Shown here one piece after another: positions 1 through 9,317 of a DNA stretch of 64,000 nt (position 1 is its first letter; each line of letters starts with the position of its first letter). Below the pieces are notes generated by a model. That model made no database searches. It saw nothing but the letters and a program-made list of their open reading frames with translations, and was not told the DNA's origin. This DNA is from Devosia yakushimensis. Lineage in GTDB: Bacteria; Pseudomonadota; Alphaproteobacteria; Rhizobiales; Devosiaceae. The stretch lies in NCBI RefSeq assembly GCF_030159855.1, contig NZ_BSNG01000001.1:2170001-2234000 (forward strand). The letters run 5' to 3'. The translations under genes were made by a program, and so were the position numbers.

Positions 1-110
1 TATTTGGCGCTCTCATTGTTGACCACATAGGTCAATTCGCCGGCGGCAAAGGCGCCAGCCGTCGAGGCTAGGAAGGCCGCCGTCAGCAGCGGCAGGAAAT
101 GCTTGGTCAT
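1..110 (-). CDS. Peptide ABC transporter substrate-binding protein, N-terminus only
   Basis: Only the first 36 codons lie in the window; the gene continues past the left edge. The peptide begins MTKHFLPLLTAAFLASTAG, a basic start followed by a hydrophobic stretch and an Ala-rich cleavage region, so this is an exported protein. A good Shine-Dalgarno (AGGAGAG) lies 6 nt before the ATG. It is the last visible gene of the oppBCDF set and follows the oppF-like gene by about 150 bp, so a periplasmic oligopeptide-binding protein is the natural reading. The ligand-binding part cannot be seen, so substrate is unknown. Confidence 0.6.
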   Translation of the reverse strand, partial: MTKHFLPLLTAAFLASTAGAFAAGELTYVVNNESAK

Positions 111-210
111 TCGCGTTCTCTCCTGTTTTTGGGGCTTTTGCCCCATTTTAGCTCAGTGATCGATCCAGCCAATGTGCTGCCCCTCGCAGCGCAGTAGAGG
201 CGGATAGTGG

Positions 211-231
211 CCCTCGGATCAAGTCCGAGGG
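211..231. repeat. Short inverted repeat, CCCTCGG type
   Basis: Perfect 8-bp arms CCCTCGGA and TCCGAGGG are separated by 5 nt, between the oppF-like gene and the binding-protein gene. The same core (CCCTCGGG/CCCGAGGG) occurs as a larger pair near 12446-12520. It could form a hairpin in the opp transcript and modulate downstream expression. Confidence 0.6.
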
Positions 232-258
232 AGATGCGGGATATGGCGGGATCATGCA

Positions 259-1236
<978 letters not shown>

Positions 1237-1264
1237 GGGTGGATCACCGCCGCCGCAGCATGCG

Positions 1265-1364
1265 TCCCCTCCCCCTTGAGGGGAGGGTTAGGGTGGGGGT
1301 CGGCGGGGTTTTGCGCTGGGGCCGCAAGGACCCCCACCCCGGCCCTCCCCTCAAGGGGGAGGGA
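1265..1364. repeat. Paired inverted repeat, CCCTCCCC family (A)
   Basis: Two arms of about 35 bp face each other: the left arm starts TCCCCTCCCCCTTGAGGGG and the right is its near reverse complement, ending CAAGGGGGAGGGA. Each arm also has a small internal palindrome around TTGA or TCAA. The element fills the gap between the oppD-like and oppF-like genes. Related copies lie near 4744-5028, 21287, 24551, 31050 and 47231. Confidence 0.8.
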
Positions 1365-1396
1365 GGGCAAGAGCCTCGTCTGCTGCGAAAGAACGG

Positions 1397-2401
1397 TCAT
1401 GCCGCCACCTCGTTGAGGCCGGTGACCTTTGGCGCCTCCGGGTGGTGGAGCCAGCATCTTGCGCCCTGCCCTTCACCGAAGAGGGGAGGCAGCGCTGCGG
1501 CGCATTGGTGCATGGCGTGGGGGCATCTTGGGGTGAAGGGGCAGCCGGCGGGGGGATGGGCCATGTCGGGGGGAGAGCCGGGAATGGGGGTGAGGCGGCG
1601 GTGGGTGTCGTCGCGCAGGTCGGGGACGGAGGCGAGGAGGCCACGCGTGTAGGGGTGTTTGGGGGTCGCGAAGAGGTCGCGGACGGGGCCGGTTTCCATG
1701 ACGAGGCCGCCATACATGACCACGATGCGGTCGGTGACTTCGGCGATGACGCCCAGATCGTGGGTGATGAGGATGACGGCCATGCCGAGGCGCTTTTGCA
1801 GGTCTTTGAGCAGCAGCAGAATCTGGCGCTGGATGGTGACGTCGAGGGCGGTGGTGGGTTCGTCGGCGATGAGCAGTTTTGGATCGCAACTCAAAGCGAT
1901 GGCGATCATGACGCGTTGGCGCATGCCGCCGGAAAATTCGTGCGGGTAGGATTTGAGGCGTTCGGCGGCGGAGGGGATGCGGACCAATTCGAACAGTTCG
2001 ATGGCGCGGGCTCTCGCCTGGGCGCGGGTGACCTTGCGGTGGCGCAGGATGGTTTCGATGACCTGTTCGCCCACGGTGAGGGTGGGGTTCAGCGAAGTCA
2101 TCGGGTCCTGGAAGATCATGCCGATCTTGTTGCCGCGAATGTCACGGAGATCGTCTTGATCGAGCGCCATCAGGTCCTGGCCGTCGAAATGGGCCTCGCC
2201 GCCCATGATGCGGCCGGAGGCTTTGAGCAGGCGCAGGATGGACATGCAGGTGATGGATTTGCCGGAGCCGGATTCCCCGACAATGCCGAGGATTTCGCCG
2301 GGGTGAACGTCGAAGCTGACGCCGCGCACGGCTTGGACTTCGCCGCGCTGGCCGAAGAAGCTGGTGCGTAGGTCGCGGACGGAGAGGATGGGGGCGCTCA
2401 T
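1397..2401 (-). CDS. Oligopeptide/dipeptide ABC transporter ATP-binding protein (OppD/DppD-like)
   Basis: The 334-residue protein starts MSAPILSVRDLRTSFFG. The same frame stays open upstream, but that part is antisense-like noise inside oppC. Motifs are Walker A GESGSGKS (about residue 40), signature SGGMRQR, and Walker B DEPTTALD. The C-terminal extension has the cysteine pattern CPFTPRCPHAMHQC. The ATG overlaps the TGA of the oppC-like gene by 4 nt (ATGA), which fixes the start and implies translational coupling. It would pair with the OppF-like ATPase to energise peptide uptake. Confidence 0.93.
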   Translation of the reverse strand: MSAPILSVRDLRTSFFGQRGEVQAVRGVSFDVHPGEILGIVGESGSGKSITCMSILRLLKASGRIMGGEAHFDGQDLMALDQDDLRDIRGNKIGMIFQDPMTSLNPTLTVGEQVIETILRHRKVTRAQARARAIELFELVRIPSAAERLKSYPHEFSGGMRQRVMIAIALSCDPKLLIADEPTTALDVTIQRQILLLLKDLQKRLGMAVILITHDLGVIAEVTDRIVVMYGGLVMETGPVRDLFATPKHPYTRGLLASVPDLRDDTHRRLTPIPGSPPDMAHPPAGCPFTPRCPHAMHQCAAALPPLFGEGQGARCWLHHPEAPKVTGLNEVAA

Positions 2402-3570
2402 TTGCGAAACCGTGGGTCGAGCGCGTCGCGCAGGCCATCGCCCAGGAAATTGAAGGCAAACATGGTGAGGGAAATGGCGGCGGCGGGGAAGAAGAGCTGG
2501 TGCGGATAAGCGCGCAGGGTTTCGACTGCCTCGGAGGTGAGCGTGCCCCAGGAGGCGAGCGGCGGGGTGACGCCCAGGCCGATGAAGCTCATGAAGCTCT
2601 CGATGAAAATGGCCGAGGGGATCAGCATGGTGAGGGTGACGATGATGGGGCCGATGGCGTTGGGCAGCAGGTGGCGCGTGAGGATGCGCGAGGTGCTGGC
2701 GCCCATGGTGCGGGCGGCGGCGACGTAATCCTGTTGCTTGAGGCTGAGGATCTGGCCGCGCACGATGCGGGCCATATCGACCCAGAAGACTGAGCCAATG
2801 GCGATGACGATGGAGATGAGGCCGGAATTCAGCACCACCATGAGCAGGATGACGTAAAGGGTCAGCGGGATGGTGGAGATGATTTCGACGAAGCGCATCA
2901 TGACCGCGTCGGTCTTGCCGCCCATATAGCCGGCAATGCCGCCATAGAAGATGCCGATGAAGAAGTTGACCAGCGTGGCGACGAAGGCGACGGCGAGGGA
3001 AATGCGGGCGCCATATAGTTGGCGGACGAGCACGTCGCGGCCGAGTTGGTCGGTGCCGAACAGGTAGGTCATGTTCCACGACCAGCCGGAGGGACGCAGT
3101 TCGGCGCCGTCGGGGAGGACCAGTTTGGCGGGGAGTTTTGAATAGTCGAGGGTGACGGTCTGGTCGCCGAATTTGAAAGGTTGGGCCTTCTTGATCATGT
3201 CCTTGCGCTCGCCGCGCAGGATGCCCAGGACATGGCCGCCGCTATCGACTTCGTAGAGGTTGAAGTTACTGGCGTTGAGGAAGAAGCGGGTGGAGGCGCC
3301 CTGCCCGTCTGTGACGGTATAGGTGTCGAAGGCGGGCGGGATGTTCGCCAGTTTCAGGTTCTGATCGTAATAGGTGAAGGGGCTGAAAAACGGGCCGAAC
3401 AGGGCGGCGAGGATCAGCAGGATGATGAAGGTGATGCCGGCCATGGCGGGCTTATTGGCCCACAGGCGCCGGCGGGCATCCTGCCAATAGGTGAGGCTGG
3501 GGGCCGACGCGATTGCGGCGGTTTCGCCGGCGGGGAGCTTTTCCCACATGGCGGGGGCGATGTCGCTCAT
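2398..3570 (-). CDS. Peptide ABC transporter permease (OppC/DppC-like) with long periplasmic insertion
   Basis: The 390-residue inner-membrane permease starts MSDIAPAMWEKLPAGE. After the first membrane helix (GITFIILLILAALFGPFF, about residue 40) comes a soluble stretch of roughly 100 residues (about 70-170). The conserved start of the transport domain, TDQLGRDVLVRQLYG, and the EAA-loop region (AARTMGASTSRILTRHLLPN) follow. Most OppC proteins are near 300 residues, so the insertion is unusual but known in some peptide transporters. Start and stop each overlap a neighbour by 4 nt, placing it firmly in one operon. Confidence 0.92.
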   Translation of the reverse strand: MSDIAPAMWEKLPAGETAAIASAPSLTYWQDARRRLWANKPAMAGITFIILLILAALFGPFFSPFTYYDQNLKLANIPPAFDTYTVTDGQGASTRFFLNASNFNLYEVDSGGHVLGILRGERKDMIKKAQPFKFGDQTVTLDYSKLPAKLVLPDGAELRPSGWSWNMTYLFGTDQLGRDVLVRQLYGARISLAVAFVATLVNFFIGIFYGGIAGYMGGKTDAVMMRFVEIISTIPLTLYVILLMVVLNSGLISIVIAIGSVFWVDMARIVRGQILSLKQQDYVAAARTMGASTSRILTRHLLPNAIGPIIVTLTMLIPSAIFIESFMSFIGLGVTPPLASWGTLTSEAVETLRAYPHQLFFPAAAISLTMFAFNFLGDGLRDALDPRFRK

Positions 3571-4496
3571 GCGGAGGCCTCCGTCAGCTTGATGCGCGGA
3601 TCGAGCACGGCATAGAGCAGATCGACGATGAGGATCATCACCATGAGGGCGGCGGCGTAGAAAATGGTGATGCCCATAATGGCGGTGTAATCGCGATTGG
3701 TGATGGAGAGCACGAACTGGCGGCCAATGCCGGGGAGCGCGAAAATCTGCTCGATGACGAAGCTGCCGGTGATGAGATTGGCGACGACCGGGCCGAGCAC
3801 GGTGACGACCGGAACCAGGGAATTGCGCAAGCCGTGTTTGAACAGGACCTGGCCGGGGCGGAGGCCCTTGGCGCGGGCGGTGGTCATATAATCCTGCTCG
3901 AAGGTTTCGAGCAGGGACGAGCGGGTGAGGCGGGCGACGAAGCTGATCCAGAAGCCGGACAGGGCAAAGACCGGCAGGATATAGCCGCGCCAATCATCGA
4001 GCCCGAATGTGGGCACCCAGCCCAGACGCAGCGCGAAGACATAGAGCAGGACGGTGGCGATGACATAGCTGGGGATGGCGACGCCGATGGTGGCGATCAG
4101 CATCACCGTGGTGTCGGGCCACTTGTTGCGATTGAGGGCGGCGATGATGCCGAGGGGGACGCCCAGGGCAATGACGCAGATGACGGCGAGCAGGCCCGTG
4201 CGCAGGGTGACGGGGAGGCCATCGGCAATCATGGTATTGACCGAGACGCCGGGATATTTGAACGAGGGGCCGAGGTCGAAAGTGGCTATGCCCTTGAGAT
4301 AGGAGAGGTATTGCACCCAGATGGGTTGGTCGAGGCCATATTTAGCGTCCAGCGCGGCCTGGATTTCGGGGGCCAGCATGCGCTCGGAGACGAAGGGGCC
4401 GCCCGGGACGGCATGCATCAGGAAAAAGGTCAGCGTGACGATGGCGAAGAGGGTCACCAGCATCATGGCCAGGCGCTGGAGGATATAGCTGGGCAC
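3567..4496 (-). CDS. Peptide ABC transporter permease (OppB/DppB-like)
   Basis: First gene of the peptide transporter operon; 309 residues. It has the classic N-terminus MPSYILQRLAMMLVTLFAIV with a single leading helix, then a periplasmic segment, then five further helices. The EAA-type loop reads TTARAKGLRPGQVLFKHGLRN. The start is GTG with AAGAGG upstream; no better in-frame ATG exists. Its stop overlaps the next gene by 4 nt. It forms the membrane channel with the OppC-like protein. Confidence 0.92.
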   Translation of the reverse strand: MPSYILQRLAMMLVTLFAIVTLTFFLMHAVPGGPFVSERMLAPEIQAALDAKYGLDQPIWVQYLSYLKGIATFDLGPSFKYPGVSVNTMIADGLPVTLRTGLLAVICVIALGVPLGIIAALNRNKWPDTTVMLIATIGVAIPSYVIATVLLYVFALRLGWVPTFGLDDWRGYILPVFALSGFWISFVARLTRSSLLETFEQDYMTTARAKGLRPGQVLFKHGLRNSLVPVVTVLGPVVANLITGSFVIEQIFALPGIGRQFVLSITNRDYTAIMGITIFYAAALMVMILIVDLLYAVLDPRIKLTEASA

Positions 4497-4607
4497 CCGT
4501 ATGGACCTCTTGGTGCGGAGGGGGTGGTGTAAGCCCCTGAGATAATTTGTATTCCAGCATCAAAAAAATTTTGCCGCAAGTGGGGTGGTGGGGTTTTGGG
4601 GGATGGT

Positions 4608-4706
4608 GTCATTCCGGCGAAGGCCGGAATCCATGCTGAAGCTTATCCTGGCGCTGGATGGGTGCGAGACACCACGGACATGGATCCCGGCCTTCGCCGG
4701 GATGAC
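4608..4706. repeat. Dispersed inverted repeat, GTCATTCCGGC family (B)
   Basis: The left arm GTCATTCCGGCGAAGGCCGG and the right arm ending GGCCTTCGCCGGGATGAC face each other across about 50 bp. Similar elements are at 13947-14023 and 49161-49250. It lies upstream of the oppB-like gene on the promoter side and could form a long cruciform or transcript hairpin. Confidence 0.8.
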
Positions 4707-4743
4707 GCCGTGGGTGGGGAGGGTTCTGGGCAGATGATTGGCG

Positions 4744-5028
4744 CAGCCCCCCACCCCTGTCCCCTCCCCACAAGGGGGAGGGAGACGATGGAGCGGATGG
4801 ATGGAGGCTCTCGTCACCCCCTCTCTTCCCTCCCCGTCGAGGGGAGGGTGAGGCCGCTGGGTGGGAGGGATGGTGCCACTTTCGCCGTGAAGGGAGCTTT
4901 TTAGCGGATACCCCCTCCTAGCCTCCCCCTGATAGGGGGAGGGACCGGTCGGTGGTTGGGACGCGATCCAGCTTCAAGAGTGGAGAGATTCCTCCCCCTA
5001 TCAGGGGGAGGTTAGGTAGGGGGTATCC
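4744..5028. repeat. Cluster of CCCTCCCC-type inverted repeats (A); fills the 4497-5031 gap
   Basis: The gene-free interval 4497-5031 holds the family B element and then several family A units: one near 4745-4786, one near 4815-4850, and a strong pair at 4906-4940 and 4990-5028. In the last pair the arm beginning GGATACCCCCTCC is mirrored by its reverse complement ending GGGGGTATCC. No convincing gene lies here. The opp promoter must lie between the repeats and 4496 or within them. Confidence 0.75.
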
Positions 5029-5031
5029 GGC

Positions 5032-5529
5032 CTACAGCTCGAAATGGTTGCGCAGGATGCGGAAAACCGCGGTGGCGGGGACGATCAGGTCGGCGGCGGC
5101 GGTGACCTTGTCGTCGGTGTAATGGCCTTCGGCATCCAGCGCGTTGATGGTGCCGAGGAGTTGGTTGCCGGCCATGATGGGGACGCTGATGGAGGCGTTG
5201 AGGCCCAGGGAGCGGATGAGGGCGAGGTCGGGGAATTGGCCTTCCATGCCGGCGGCGGTGTTGATGACCGTGATGCGGCGCTCGGTGCGCATGGCTTCAA
5301 ACCACGGGTCGAGGACGATGGGCTTGGTGCCCAGCAGGGGATAGGCCTCGGTGTTGGAGGAATAGACCCGGCGGACGTGGCCGGCGGCCATGTTGATGGC
5401 GGTGAGGGTGAAGAGTTTGACCCCGATAATGGCCTGGGCCAGCTCGTAAAGGGCGGCGCCGGTATCGGCGGGGTCGGTATAGCGGGCGAGGCGCTCTTCG
5501 AAAACGCGGAAGGCTTGGGCATTGGTCAT
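5032..5529 (-). CDS. GAF domain protein
   Basis: A 165-residue soluble protein made up almost entirely of one GAF fold: an N-terminal helix, then strands matching the GAF core (GVKLFTLTAINMAAG, LNASISVPIMAGNQLLGTINALD) and a C-terminal helix. GAF domains bind small ligands or mediate dimerisation; the ligand is not evident and there is no output domain. The gene begins 12 nt after the diguanylate cyclase stop on the same strand, so the two are probably co-transcribed and the GAF protein may act as a sensor or partner. Confidence 0.8.
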   Translation of the reverse strand: MTNAQAFRVFEERLARYTDPADTGAALYELAQAIIGVKLFTLTAINMAAGHVRRVYSSNTEAYPLLGTKPIVLDPWFEAMRTERRITVINTAAGMEGQFPDLALIRSLGLNASISVPIMAGNQLLGTINALDAEGHYTDDKVTAAADLIVPATAVFRILRNHFEL

Positions 5530-5541
5530 GGGTCTGTCCAG

Positions 5542-7152
5542 TCAGGCACGGCGGCGGATATCGCCAGCGGTTTCGCTGGATAGCAGAGCCGGACTGGCGG
5601 AGACAACACGATCGCGGCCGGCGGATTTTGCGGCATAGAGACGAGTATCGGCGAGCTGCATGAGTTCGGCGGCGGGCTCAATACCAGTGCCGGCAGCCAA
5701 GCCAATGCTGACCGTCACCACCAGATCGGCGCCCAAATCGGACCAATCGGTGGAGGCGATGGCGGTGCGGGCGCCCTCGCAGAAGGCGGCGGCCGTGAGA
5801 TCGGACGCATCGGGGAAGATCAGGGCGAATTCTTCGCCGCCGAGACGGGCGGCGTGGCCGTGGCGGCCAAGCTGGGCGACGAGTTCGCGGGCGACGCGCT
5901 GCAGCACGGCATCGCCGACGAGATGGGAATGGCGGTCATTGATCGATTTGAAGTGATCGAGGTCGACAATGGCCAACGCAAAGGGCGTGCCGGCAAGGCG
6001 GTTGAGAATCTGATCGAAGCTGCGGCGATTGGCGATGCCGGTGAGCGGGTCGGACAGGGCCTGATCGGCAAGGGCGGCAGCGCGGGTGCGCAGGCGATCG
6101 GTTTCGGAGCGGATTTCCTCGACACGAGCGAGGCGGCGGGCGCCCTCCCCCGATTGGCGGACATAGAGGGCGTGGAAGCGCTTTTGCAGATCGAGCGCGG
6201 CGCTGGTGTCGCCCATGGCTTCGAGGATTTCGGCGAGCTTTTGGGCGGTGTTGACCTGGTGGTCGATCTGGCTGGAGGCCTCGGCCAAGTCGTAAGCCTG
6301 GGTGCAGGCGGCACGGGCCTCGGGGAGCTTGCCGGCACGAAAGAGCACATCGCCCAGGCTGTAGAGATAATGAATGCGCAGGCTGGGGCCGGGATCGGTG
6401 GGGATGGTGGCGGAGCGTTCGAGATAGGCGATGGCGCGGTTGACCTGGCCGCGCAAGGCGAGGGTTTCGGCGGCATTGCCGAGGGCGCAGCGCAGGGTCC
6501 AGTCGTCGCCGGCATGCTCGGCGGCGCCGATGGCGCGGTCGGTGATGACGAGGGCGAGATCGCGGCGCTGGTCGGCATCGGCGTAATCGCCCATATCCTG
6601 GAATTCTTCGGCCCGCTTGAGGTGGCAGAAGCCCAGATTGAGCAGGTAATAGGCCTCGGCGGTGAGGTTGTCGTCGTTCTGGGCGAGCTGGACCGCCCGT
6701 TCGAGCAGGGCCGCGCCCAGTTCGGCCTCGCGACAGAGGGAGAGAATAATGCCCTTGGCGTTGAGGGTGAAGGCGAGGACGGCGGGGTCGGCTACAGCCT
6801 CGGCCAGGGCAAAGGCCTCCATGGCCAATTCGAAGGCGGCGTCGCTGAGGCCGACATCGAGCAAGAGCAGGGCCTCGATGGCCATGGCGCGGGCGTGCTC
6901 GAGCCGATTATCGAGGCGTTCCCACAGCCAATGGGCGCCGGTAGCGCATTCCAGCCCCTCCTCGCCCTGCCCCAGCTTGAAGCAGCTCCAGGCCATTTCG
7001 CAGAGGCAGGCGGCCATGACGGGGGTGTCATTATTGGCTTCAGCGCCGGTGTAGATATCGCGGAAAGCAGCGAGGGCTCCGGCACAATCGCCAGAGCGCA
7101 GCAGCCGGGTCGCCTGGTTAAAGGCGTCGGTTATGGTGACTGATTCCGGCAC
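5542..7152 (-). CDS. TPR-repeat diguanylate cyclase (GGDEF)
   Basis: The 536-residue protein starts at a GTG (PESVTITDAFNQAT). The first ~350 residues are helical TPR-like repeats with no transmembrane segment. A GGDEF domain follows (LSDPLTGIANRRSFDQIL onward) with the active-site motif GGEEF, which should make cyclic di-GMP from two GTP. The RxxD inhibitory site that normally sits 5 residues before GGEEF is absent; the sequence there is GRHGHAARL. Output may therefore lack this form of product inhibition. The TPR part probably binds a protein or peptide signal, and the downstream GAF gene is a candidate partner. Confidence 0.9.
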   Translation of the reverse strand: MPESVTITDAFNQATRLLRSGDCAGALAAFRDIYTGAEANNDTPVMAACLCEMAWSCFKLGQGEEGLECATGAHWLWERLDNRLEHARAMAIEALLLLDVGLSDAAFELAMEAFALAEAVADPAVLAFTLNAKGIILSLCREAELGAALLERAVQLAQNDDNLTAEAYYLLNLGFCHLKRAEEFQDMGDYADADQRRDLALVITDRAIGAAEHAGDDWTLRCALGNAAETLALRGQVNRAIAYLERSATIPTDPGPSLRIHYLYSLGDVLFRAGKLPEARAACTQAYDLAEASSQIDHQVNTAQKLAEILEAMGDTSAALDLQKRFHALYVRQSGEGARRLARVEEIRSETDRLRTRAAALADQALSDPLTGIANRRSFDQILNRLAGTPFALAIVDLDHFKSINDRHSHLVGDAVLQRVARELVAQLGRHGHAARLGGEEFALIFPDASDLTAAAFCEGARTAIASTDWSDLGADLVVTVSIGLAAGTGIEPAAELMQLADTRLYAAKSAGRDRVVSASPALLSSETAGDIRRRA

Positions 7153-7284
7153 TGATCGCCCGCAAGTTCACTCTGGGAGGAGTATAGGCGGGAAAGGCTG
7201 CATAAACTACTTATGCGATGGGATTGTTTTGGGCGGATTTTCTCCCCCCACGATGCTCGGTATCTCATCAGATCCGACCACGAA

Positions 7285-7377
7285 TATTAAAGCATGGGAG
7301 GGCGCAGAACCCCTCACCCTGATCATTCTTCTGGACGAAGAATGATCTGTCCCTCTCCCTCAAGGGGCGAGGGGAAG
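7285..7377. repeat. Dispersed hairpin repeat, family C
   Basis: It begins with AAGCATGGGAGGGCGCAG, followed by CCCCTCACCCT. A central hairpin follows (ATCATTCTTC and GAAGAATGAT around TGGAC), and then CCCTCTCCCTCAAGGGGCGA. A copy at 10445-10545 shares the flanks but has a different, still self-complementary, central stem. The element lies downstream of cysA and may also serve as its transcription end. Confidence 0.75.
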
Positions 7378-7391
7378 CAAGGTGCCTCTCC

Positions 7392-8429
7392 TCACGCCGC
7401 TGGAAACAGTTTCCAGCGCTTGGGGCGGAAGGAGAGGCGGGTTTTTTCGCCGGCGGGGTGGTCGAAGGGGAGGTCGATTTCGACCTTGTGACCGTCGCCA
7501 CCCACTTCGAGTTCGACGCGGCGGGTGCCGCCGACGCGGCGGCTGGTGGTGACGACGCCGGCCATGGAGGCGTCGGCCTCGATCAGATCGACATCGTGGG
7601 GGCGGAAATAGAGGCGGGCGGCACCGGCGGGGGTGTCATGGGCGGGAATGCCGATGGCGCGGCCACCGACCCAGACTTCGCCATTTTCGATGGTGACGGG
7701 CAATTCGCTGGAATCGCCGATAAAGCCGAAAACGAAGGGCGAAGTGGGGTGGTCATAGACCTGATCGGGGGAACCGACCTGTTCGATCTTGCCCTGGCTC
7801 ATGACGCAGAGACGGTCGGACAGCTCGAGGGCTTCTTCCTGATCGTGGGTGACGAAAACGGTTGTGTGGCCGGTGCGGTCATGGATTTCGCGCAGCCATT
7901 TGCGCAATTCGCGGCGGACCTGGGCGTCGAGGGCGCCGAAGGGCTCGTCGAGCAGCAGCACGCCGGGTTCGATGGCGAGGGCGCGGGCGAGGGCAACGCG
8001 CTGGCGCTGGCCGCCGGAAAGCTGGTTGGGATAGCGCTTTTCGAGACCGGAGAGCTGGACCAGATCGAGCAATTCGAGGGCGCGGCGGCGGATTTCACCG
8101 GCCGGCGGGCGGGTGGAACGCGGACGAACCTTGAGGCCGAAGGAGATGTTTTCCAGGATCGTCATGTGTCGGAACAGGGCATAGTGCTGGAACACGAAGC
8201 CGATATTGCGCTCCTGCACGCTCTTTTCCGAAGCGTCGGTATCGCCGAAGAAAATCTTGCCGGCGGTGGGCATTTCGAGGCCCGCGATGAGCCGCAACAG
8301 CGTGGTCTTGCCGGAGCCGGAAGGACCGAGCAGCGCGATCAGCTCGCCCGAGCGAATATCGAGCGACACGTCATTGAGCGCGGGGAACCGGTCGAATTCC
8401 TTGCGCACATTGGCTACGCGAACTTCCAT
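7392..8429 (-). CDS. cysA: Sulfate/thiosulfate ABC transporter ATP-binding protein CysA
   Basis: 345 residues. Walker A GPSGSGKTT (about residue 35), signature LSGGQRQR, Walker B DEPFGALD, switch His in FVTHDQEEA. The N-terminus MEVRVANVRKEFDRFPALNDVSL and the TOBE-like C-terminal domain (RLYFRPHDVDLIEAD) match CysA of sulfate permeases rather than general CUT-type importers. It is the third gene of cysT-cysW-cysA, 18 nt after cysW. It hydrolyses ATP at the inner membrane to drive sulfate uptake from the sulfate-binding protein encoded at 14084-15103. Confidence 0.93.
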   Translation of the reverse strand: MEVRVANVRKEFDRFPALNDVSLDIRSGELIALLGPSGSGKTTLLRLIAGLEMPTAGKIFFGDTDASEKSVQERNIGFVFQHYALFRHMTILENISFGLKVRPRSTRPPAGEIRRRALELLDLVQLSGLEKRYPNQLSGGQRQRVALARALAIEPGVLLLDEPFGALDAQVRRELRKWLREIHDRTGHTTVFVTHDQEEALELSDRLCVMSQGKIEQVGSPDQVYDHPTSPFVFGFIGDSSELPVTIENGEVWVGGRAIGIPAHDTPAGAARLYFRPHDVDLIEADASMAGVVTTSRRVGGTRRVELEVGGDGHKVEIDLPFDHPAGEKTRLSFRPKRWKLFPAA

Positions 8430-8447
8430 AAACCCAGATTCTCCAAA

Positions 8448-9317
8448 TTACCGTTCGGCGGCGGCGATTTCATCGCCAAAGCGCCATTCCAGGACCGATT
8501 TCAGCACCAGCGTCACCAGGGCCAGGAGGGCCAAAAGCGAAGCCAGCGCGAAGGCGGCGGTGGCGTTATATTCGTTATAAAGCATTTCCACCTGCAGCGG
8601 CATGGTGGTGGTCTGGCCGCGGATTTTGCCCGAGACCACGGCGACGGCGCCGAATTCGCCCATGGCGCGGGCATTACACAGCAACACGCCGTAGAGCAGG
8701 CCCCATTTGATATTGGGCAGGGTGACGCGCCAGAAGGTTTGCCAGCCATTGGCGCCCAGCGAGAGCGCGGCTTCTTCGTCACCTGTGCCCTGATCCTGCA
8801 TGAGCGGGATCAGTTCGCGGGCGACGAAGGGGAAGGTGACGAAAATAGTGGCCAGCACGATGCCGGGAAGCGCGAACAGCACCTCGATGCCATAGGACTT
8901 GAGGAAGGGGCCGAGGAAGCTCCCTGCCCCGAAAAGCAGCACATAGACCAGGCCGGAAATGACCGGGGAGACCGAGAATGGCAGGTCGATCAGGGTGATG
9001 AGGAAGGCCTTGCCCTTGAACTCGAACTTGGCGATGGCCCAGGAGGCGGCCAGGCCGAAGATGACATTGAGCGGCACGGCAATGGCCGCGACCAGCAGGG
9101 TCAGGCGGATCGAGGCCTGGGCATCGGGCTCAGTGAGGGCGGCGAAAAAGGCGCCGATGCCCTTGGCGAAGGCTTCGTGGAAGACCGCGTAAAGCGGCAG
9201 CACCAGAATGACGCCCATGAACAGGAGCGAAATGCCGATCAGGGTCCACTGGACGGGGCGGCTTTCGCTGGTGGGCGAGACGCGGCGGTGACGGCGGGCG
9301 CGCAGCTTAGTCGCCAT
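8448..9317 (-). CDS. cysW: Sulfate ABC transporter permease CysW
   Basis: 289-residue membrane protein with about six helices and the CysW hallmark YAVFHEAFAKGIGAFFAAL. The conserved permease segments LIDLPFSVSPVISGLVYVLLFG and EEAALSLGANGWQTFWRVTLPNI follow. I start it at the second ATG: AGGAGG lies 7 nt before it, but only 1 nt before the first ATG at 9323. The gene overlaps the end of cysT by 11 nt, as expected for a coupled operon. It forms the channel with CysT. Confidence 0.93.
   Translation of the reverse strand: MATKLRARRHRRVSPTSESRPVQWTLIGISLLFMGVILVLPLYAVFHEAFAKGIGAFFAALTEPDAQASIRLTLLVAAIAVPLNVIFGLAASWAIAKFEFKGKAFLITLIDLPFSVSPVISGLVYVLLFGAGSFLGPFLKSYGIEVLFALPGIVLATIFVTFPFVARELIPLMQDQGTGDEEAALSLGANGWQTFWRVTLPNIKWGLLYGVLLCNARAMGEFGAVAVVSGKIRGQTTTMPLQVEMLYNEYNATAAFALASLLALLALVTLVLKSVLEWRFGDEIAAAER

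Noticed and set aside
1397..3079. Single fused 560-residue frame covering oppD and part of oppC
   Set aside because: The upstream ~225 codons are the wrong frame of oppC; the OppD protein begins at the ATG at 2401, which overlaps the oppC stop.
4497..5031. CRISPR-like alternation of repeats
   Set aside because: Repeats are palindromic, unequal in length and lack uniform spacers; no cas gene is present anywhere in the window.
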